Shown piece after piece: positions 1-2,967 of a stretch of 7,451 nucleotides of DNA (its first letter is position 1; each line of letters opens with the position of its first letter). The translations under genes and the position numbers were made by a program. The notes under the pieces were generated by a model. It was given only the letters and a program-made list of their open reading frames with translations. It did not search any database and was not told the DNA's origin. The DNA is from Candidatus Saccharibacteria bacterium UBA2112 (GTDB taxonomy: Bacteria; Patescibacteriota; Saccharimonadia; Saccharimonadales; Saccharimonadaceae). Location: assembly GCA_002331045.1 (NCBI GenBank), contig DCYK01000024.1, forward strand, positions 1-7,451. Direction: 5' to 3'.

Positions 1-10
1 TTACATCGCT

Positions 11-19
11 ATTATATCA
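11..19 (-). promoter_or_regulatory. Possible extended -10 promoter for a gene off the left edge
   Basis: Read on the minus strand, a perfect TATAAT at 16-11 is preceded by TG and one spacer base, giving the extended -10 form TGATATAAT. The best -35 candidate (TTACGG, minus 41-36, 19 bp spacer) is poor, but extended -10 promoters tolerate that. It lies beyond the rpsP terminator and points out of the window, so it would serve an unseen gene. Bases 1-72 show no coding sequence I can support. Confidence 0.4.
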
Positions 20-72
20 TGCTCGCTATGAATAGCCGTAAGTGTTTTAAAAAGTTATTTTTTACTAAATAT

Positions 73-101
73 AAAAACACCCTGATTTGCAGAGTGTTTT
101 T
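73..101 (-). terminator. Intrinsic terminator after rpsP
   Basis: In the minus-strand transcript, a 12-bp stem (arms 101-90 and 84-73, one G-U wobble) closes a 5-base loop. The arms are rich in A on the 5' side and U on the 3' side, so the U tract forms the end of the stem and runs on into further AU-rich sequence. It begins 16 bases after the rpsP stop codon, which suggests the rpsP transcript ends here. Read on the plus strand the same repeat has one mismatch and a T run, so it may also stop transcripts entering from the left. Confidence 0.8.
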
Positions 102-117
102 TATATTGCGAAATCTT

Positions 118-522
118 TTATTCCTTATCGTCGGTTTCGCTCGCCGCCGGTTCTTCTGTCGCAGCTTCAGGAGATTCCTCGGCTACAGCTTCAGCTGGCT
201 CTTCTTTTGGCTGGTTCTTGCGCAATTTTTCCTGGTTTTTGATTGCCTTTTGCTTGTCAGTCTCTGGTACTTTTACCCATTTTGGTAATTTTACACCCTC
301 GGCTTGCAACAGCTTGACGACACGTGGCGTTGGCTGCGCACCGTTATCCAGATACTTCTGCACAGCATCCTTTTGTAACGTTACTTCCTTGGTGTGCGGG
401 TTATAGCTACCGACATACGCGACCACACGGCCACTTGATGGGTGGCGCTGTGCTTCTTGGACAGCGATGCGGTAAACTGGGTAGCCTTTACGGCCGAGTC
501 GTTGCAAACGAATTGCGAGCAT
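118..522 (-). CDS. rpsP: 30S ribosomal protein bS16 with acidic C-terminal tail
   Basis: This is small-subunit ribosomal protein bS16, which binds 16S rRNA early in 30S assembly. The N-terminus shows the family pattern: MLAIRLQRLGRKGYPVYRI at residues 1-19, then the GRVVAYVGSYNP segment at 31-42 and the helix with YLDNGAQPT near 57-65. The conserved domain ends near residue 85. The protein then continues through a basic linker (about 89-106) into an E/A/P-rich acidic tail (about 107-134), so it is 134 residues against roughly 80-90 in common bS16 proteins. The ATG start is fixed by the universal N-terminus. AAGGA lies upstream at a rather long spacing of 12 bases. Its own promoter sits just behind rnc and a terminator follows, so it is probably also made as a monocistronic message. 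Many bacteria pair rpsP with rimM and trmD, and that neighbourhood is absent here. Confidence 0.95.
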   Translation of the reverse strand: MLAIRLQRLGRKGYPVYRIAVQEAQRHPSSGRVVAYVGSYNPHTKEVTLQKDAVQKYLDNGAQPTPRVVKLLQAEGVKLPKWVKVPETDKQKAIKNQEKLRKNQPKEEPAEAVAEESPEAATEEPAASETDDKE

Positions 523-575
523 ATTGAATAGATTTCCTTTACTTCTCTCTTACTACTATTTTGAAGTCTTGACCA

Positions 576-604
576 ATTGTACACACTTTCACCCCAGATG
601 TCAA
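576..604 (-). promoter_or_regulatory. Consensus sigma70-type promoter of rpsP
   Basis: On the minus strand a perfect -35 box TTGACA (604-599) is separated by exactly 17 bp from TACAAT (581-576). Transcription would start near 569, leaving a leader of about 47 bases before the rpsP ATG at 522. The -35 box begins 10 bases after the rnc stop codon, so rpsP can be expressed apart from the operon upstream. There is no clear terminator between rnc and this promoter, so read-through is also possible. Confidence 0.75.
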
Positions 605-614
605 TCTGTTGGAA

Positions 615-1325
615 TTATTTCTGCTTTTCATATTTTTCGATAGCAGCACGTGCGGCTTGCTGCTGCGCATTTTGCTTGCTACTACCAGTTCCCTTACCCA
701 TTAGCTTATCGCCAACAAAGACCCCCAATGTAAAGACTTTATCATGATCAGGTCCTTCTTCGTCCAGTACTTTATAAGACGGCGTCTGATTGTCAACACG
801 CTGCGATACCTCCTGCAAATGCGACTTTGGATCGCGCCAGCTACCAGATGCCAAGATGTCATCAAGCTTTGATAAAATATGTTTTTTGATAAATCGTTCC
901 GCATCATCATAGCCGCGCTCCAGATAGATCGCGCCGATCACTGCCTCGAACGCATTCGCCAGAATTTGTTGTCGTGCACGTGGACTACCGTTTTTTTCGC
1001 CACGACTCATTCTTAGCAGCGGTTCATACCCAAGCGCGGTCCCAGCAGCGCCAATACTTTCGGTTCGGACCAGGCTCGCCCGCCAACTTGTCAAAATACC
1101 TTCAGGTTCATCAAAGTTAGCATACAAATAATCCGTCACTGCCAACTCCAGCACTGCATCGCCCAAGAACTCTAACCGTTCATTATGTTCGCTCACACTT
1201 TTGCGATGCTCGTTCACATAACTACGATGTGTCAGTGCTGTGATGAGGTAGTCAATGTGCTCAAATTCATAGCCTAGCTTTTCGCGCGCAAAATCCTGAT
1301 ATGGCGCAGTTTGCATTCCGCTCAT
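615..1325 (-). CDS. rnc: Ribonuclease III
   Basis: This double-strand-specific endoribonuclease processes rRNA precursors and structured mRNAs in the cytoplasm. The catalytic domain spans about residues 8-155 and carries the signature NERLEFLGDAVLEL at 48-61, which supplies metal ligands E49, E52 and D56. The second acidic motif reads ILANAFEAVIGAIYLERG (121-138): the essential Glu is E127, but the position of the E. coli Asp114 is Asn124. A double-stranded RNA-binding domain follows (about 165-234), beginning DPKSHLQE and ending in GSSKQNAQQQAA. The length of 236 residues is normal. The ATG overlaps the Nudix gene's stop codon by one base (TAATG), and AGGA lies 9 bases upstream, so translational coupling is likely. 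An in-frame ATG at residue 4 is a less likely start. It is the last gene of the rpmF-nusB-Nudix-rnc operon. Confidence 0.96.
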   Translation of the reverse strand: MSGMQTAPYQDFAREKLGYEFEHIDYLITALTHRSYVNEHRKSVSEHNERLEFLGDAVLELAVTDYLYANFDEPEGILTSWRASLVRTESIGAAGTALGYEPLLRMSRGEKNGSPRARQQILANAFEAVIGAIYLERGYDDAERFIKKHILSKLDDILASGSWRDPKSHLQEVSQRVDNQTPSYKVLDEEGPDHDKVFTLGVFVGDKLMGKGTGSSKQNAQQQAARAAIEKYEKQK

Positions 1326-1819
1326 TATAAGTTGTCCTGTCTAATTTTTTTCATTGCAAGTAGCATTAGTTTTCCAATATCTTCGTATTCTACCACCTCT
1401 AGTGCATCATGAAAATCAAACCACTTGATGTCATTCATAATGTCTTCTTTTTGTATGGCATTCGTATCACCAAGCGCTTTAACAAGGTATATTTGCGTCG
1501 TCATCAGCACGAGTTTATCCATACGACGATAGCGAAAGTGGATTTTACCAAGCCATCCCTGGATTTCCAATTGATGCAGTCCCGCCTCTTCACCGATCTC
1601 ACGCTTTGCAGTTTGCTGCGCAGTCTCGCCATCCTCGATATGCCCTTTTGGAATCGTCCACCGATCCTTGATATCTTGAATCAGCAGAATCTCGATCTTA
1701 CCATTTTTATTACGACGCCAAACGACACCACCAGCCGTTGCTTCACGAACAATTTCTTGGATAGACTGCTTGTTGCGATTAAAGTATTTTTTGAATTTAT
1801 TGAACTTCGGTGCTGGCAT
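1325..1819 (-). CDS. Nudix hydrolase (MutT/Ap4A hydrolase-like)
   Basis: This is a free-standing Nudix hydrolase of 164 residues, an enzyme class that cleaves nucleoside diphosphates linked to another group. The Nudix box occupies residues 59-81 and fits the consensus exactly: G59, E65, R73-E74-I75, E77-E78, G80-L81. It is preceded by RWTIPKG, a sequence common in MutT and diadenosine-tetraphosphate hydrolase relatives. A basic, lysine-rich segment (1-20) precedes the fold. The substrate cannot be read from the sequence. Its place between nusB and rnc suggests RNA or nucleotide housekeeping, for example Ap4A or mRNA 5' ends, but that is inference. The frame stays open upstream to 2056, yet the start at 1819 is preferred: GAGGA lies 8 bases before this ATG, and a longer protein would run far into nusB. 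The gene overlaps nusB by 23 bases and rnc by one. Confidence 0.9.
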   Translation of the reverse strand: MPAPKFNKFKKYFNRNKQSIQEIVREATAGGVVWRRNKNGKIEILLIQDIKDRWTIPKGHIEDGETAQQTAKREIGEEAGLHQLEIQGWLGKIHFRYRRMDKLVLMTTQIYLVKALGDTNAIQKEDIMNDIKWFDFHDALEVVEYEDIGKLMLLAMKKIRQDNL

Positions 1820-2258
1820 CTGCTGATTCCTCGACAAGCGTTCGATACGCCGTGCCGAGCACGCCGTTAATGAACTTGCTTGAATTGTCAGAACCGAACG
1901 CTTTGGCGAGTTCAACCGCCTCATTGATCGCAACCTTTGGTGGCACCTGAGCAGCCAAATAGAGCAACTCGTACAAGCCGACTCGCAATACATTGCGATC
2001 GATACGCGCGATTTGCTCGAGTGGCCATTCTGGCGCAAGTGGACGGATTTTGTCATCTAGCTCATCCTGGTGATTCAATACACCTTGAACGAGCTTTTCG
2101 ACAAAGTCCGTGTCTTCTATTTCCTGGTCATAACGACCGAGATTTCGGTTGAGAATGTCGTCAACCGATGCACTTTTATCCTCAGCACTGATACGAAATT
2201 CATATTCGTACAGTGTCTGCAGTGCAACGATCCTGCCCAAGTGACGATTTGATGCCAT
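1797..2258 (-). CDS. nusB: Transcription antitermination factor NusB
   Basis: NusB pairs with NusE (ribosomal protein uS10) and binds boxA RNA in rRNA leaders, helping RNA polymerase read through terminators while making rRNA. The whole protein is one all-helical NusB domain of 153 residues, close to the usual length. Recognisable blocks are the N-terminal helix with ALQTLYEYEF (12-21), WPLEQIARIDRNVLRVGLYE (78-97), and VPPKVAINEAVELAKAFG (105-122) leading to KFINGVLG (128-135). The ATG at 2258 matches the family N-terminus (short tail, then the Arg of RIVALQ). Only a weak purine-rich stretch serves as ribosome site. It lies 55 bases downstream of rpmF, and its 3' end overlaps the Nudix gene by 23 bases. 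The grouping with a ribosomal protein and RNase III fits co-expression of ribosome-production genes. Confidence 0.95.
   Translation of the reverse strand: MASNRHLGRIVALQTLYEYEFRISAEDKSASVDDILNRNLGRYDQEIEDTDFVEKLVQGVLNHQDELDDKIRPLAPEWPLEQIARIDRNVLRVGLYELLYLAAQVPPKVAINEAVELAKAFGSDNSSKFINGVLGTAYRTLVEESADASTEVQ
1828..1832 (-). promoter_or_regulatory. Shine-Dalgarno site fixing the Nudix gene start
   Basis: GAGGA read on the minus strand lies 8 bases before the ATG at 1819-1817. It is inside the last codons of nusB, so ribosomes finishing nusB could reinitiate here. It decides between this start and in-frame upstream candidates as far as 2056. Confidence 0.75.
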
Positions 2259-2313
2259 TCGCGATAAGGTTCTTTCTTGTTAATGCTTTGTACTTAGTGT
2301 AACGCTTTTATCG

Positions 2314-2463
2314 TTACTTTGCGAGTTTTTTACCAGTCTCGCGCTTGGTCGTGCGGACCTTTACTGGTGATTTTGCATTGACGCGACGCGCCAGTTTGAG
2401 TAACAAATGGCTACGGCGAAGGCCTGTCTTGCGTGCGCTACTCTGTTTCTTTGGCTCTGACAT
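2314..2463 (-). CDS. rpmF: 50S ribosomal protein bL32, short zinc-free form
   Basis: This very small basic protein of 49 residues is most likely large-subunit ribosomal protein bL32. It begins MSEPKKQSSARKTGLRRSH. The PKK near the N-terminus followed by an RRSH block is the hallmark of bL32 (E. coli has a comparable RGMRRSH), and the rest is rich in Lys and Arg. There is no cysteine, so this is the zinc-independent form, and it is shorter than the usual 56-60 residues. Support for a real gene is strong: AGGAG sits 9 bases before the ATG, a good promoter lies just upstream, and nusB follows in the same direction. The identity rests on a short N-terminal motif, so another small ribosomal protein cannot be wholly excluded. 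It is the first gene of the operon. Confidence 0.78.
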   Translation of the reverse strand: MSEPKKQSSARKTGLRRSHLLLKLARRVNAKSPVKVRTTKRETGKKLAK

Positions 2464-2503
2464 TGAAAAGTTCTCCTTTTAGGTGTTATCCAAATTAATG
2501 ACG

Positions 2504-2532
2504 ATTATAGCATTTTTTGTCGTATTGCTCAA
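2504..2532 (-). promoter_or_regulatory. Promoter of the rpmF-nusB-Nudix-rnc operon
   Basis: On the minus strand, TTGAGC (2532-2527) and a perfect TATAAT (2509-2504) are separated by 17 bp. A TG one base before the -10 box makes it an extended -10 as well (TGCTATAAT). Transcription would begin near 2497, giving a leader of about 34 bases that contains the AAGGAGAA ribosome site (2479-2472) before the rpmF ATG. Confidence 0.72.
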
Positions 2533-2538
2533 GCTATA

Positions 2539-2567
2539 TTGTATTATTTTATATATTATGTTATAAT
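2539..2567 (+). promoter_or_regulatory. Divergent extended -10 promoter of the small membrane protein gene
   Basis: On the plus strand, TTGTAT (2539-2544) lies 17 bp before a perfect TATAAT (2562-2567). TG and one base precede the -10 box, giving TGTTATAAT. The predicted start is near 2574. The -35 box is only 6 bases from that of the opposing rpmF promoter, so the two promoters are back to back in an AT-rich stretch. Confidence 0.65.
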
Positions 2568-2585
2568 TATATTAATCACTGAGGC

Positions 2586-2605
2586 GTTCGCACCTTGGTG
2601 CGGAC
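2586..2605 (+). repeat. Dyad (inverted repeat) in the 5' leader of the membrane protein gene
   Basis: Nine paired positions (one G-T) flank a central TT. The core CGCACC/GGTGCG at 2589-2602 is a perfect inverted repeat. It lies about 12 bases after the predicted transcription start and about 20 bases before the preferred ATG. As RNA it could fold into a hairpin with a slightly opened loop. As DNA its symmetry resembles an operator. It also contains alternative in-frame TTG and GTG codons (2595 and 2598). The role is not known. Confidence 0.55.
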
Positions 2606-2624
2606 CTACGAGAAAGAAGAAACT

Positions 2625-2951
2625 ATGGACGTCCTTGTCGGGACACTGTGGCTGATCGCTATCTTTGCCATCGTTGATGGAGGAGCAATCTTCATGATCT
2701 GGTTCCCGCGGCAACGGCTGACAGTACGGGAAGCGAGTCATTGCTTTTTCGCCCTGACTCTGTTCAAATCTGGCATACTCGCCATCCTTCTCGGCATACC
2801 CTACCTTGCAGGAGGTGTCACTCGGCCCCTTGACGGCACCGATACACAGATCTTCGCCTGGATCTTCATCGACTTCGCCATCGGAGCGCTCCTCCTTAGC
2901 GAAGCGCGCAGTCAGGCAGCAGCTCGTAGGTCAACCCCTTCACGGAAGTGA
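2625..2951 (+). CDS. Small three-helix membrane protein of unknown function
   Basis: I do not recognise this 108-residue protein. Three hydrophobic segments are visible, at about residues 4-26, 40-64 and 75-92. Positive charges follow helix 1 (R29, R31, R35) and helix 3 (six Arg and Lys in the tail, 95-108), which suggests the N-terminus outside and the C-terminus inside. No catalytic motif is seen. It is the only plus-strand gene here, set between two minus-strand operons, with its own promoter and terminator. By hand count, 2641-2940 is about 56% G+C with many C-ending codons, against about 45-48% in samples of leuS, so recent acquisition is possible. The ATG at 2625 is preferred, behind purine-rich GAGAAAGAAGAA. 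In-frame TTG or GTG starts at 2595 and 2598, with GAGG at 2581, would add about ten hydrophilic residues and cannot be excluded. A holin-like role is conceivable but unsupported. Confidence 0.7.
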   Translation: MDVLVGTLWLIAIFAIVDGGAIFMIWFPRQRLTVREASHCFFALTLFKSGILAILLGIPYLAGGVTRPLDGTDTQIFAWIFIDFAIGALLLSEARSQAAARRSTPSRK

Positions 2952-2967
2952 GGGGGTTGATTTATTT
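2931..2967 (+). terminator. Strong terminator of the membrane protein gene, facing leuS
   Basis: A 13-bp stem (arms 2931-2943 and 2948-2960, one G-U wobble) closes a GGAA loop, which fits the stable GNRA tetraloop class. TTTATTT follows at 2961-2967 on the plus strand. The stem contains the last codons and the TGA of the plus-strand gene, and its T tract lies over the final codons of leuS. On the minus strand the same hairpin directly follows the leuS stop codon but has no U tract after it, so any role in ending leuS transcripts is weaker. Confidence 0.78.

Noticed and set aside
19..288. Plus-strand open frame of 89 codons at the left edge
   Set aside because: It overlaps the terminator and the low-complexity tail of rpsP on the other strand; the Phe- and Leu-rich product reflects antisense of Lys/Glu codons.
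1820..2056. A longer open frame that would add 79 residues to the N-terminus of the Nudix hydrolase
   Set aside because: It runs antiparallel to no homology, lies inside nusB, and has cysteine/serine/arginine-rich out-of-frame composition. The ATG at 1819 has a good GAGGA site.
2299..2317. Inverted repeat GTAACG/CGTTAC with a 7-base loop over the rpmF stop codon
   Set aside because: The stem is only 6 bp and weak with no U tract after it on the minus strand, so I do not call a terminator between rpmF and nusB.
2949..2951. TGA recoded as an amino acid, as in some CPR lineages
   Set aside because: TGA ends the plus-strand gene inside its terminator stem, and no real gene here contains an in-frame TGA; stops are TAA, TAG and TGA.
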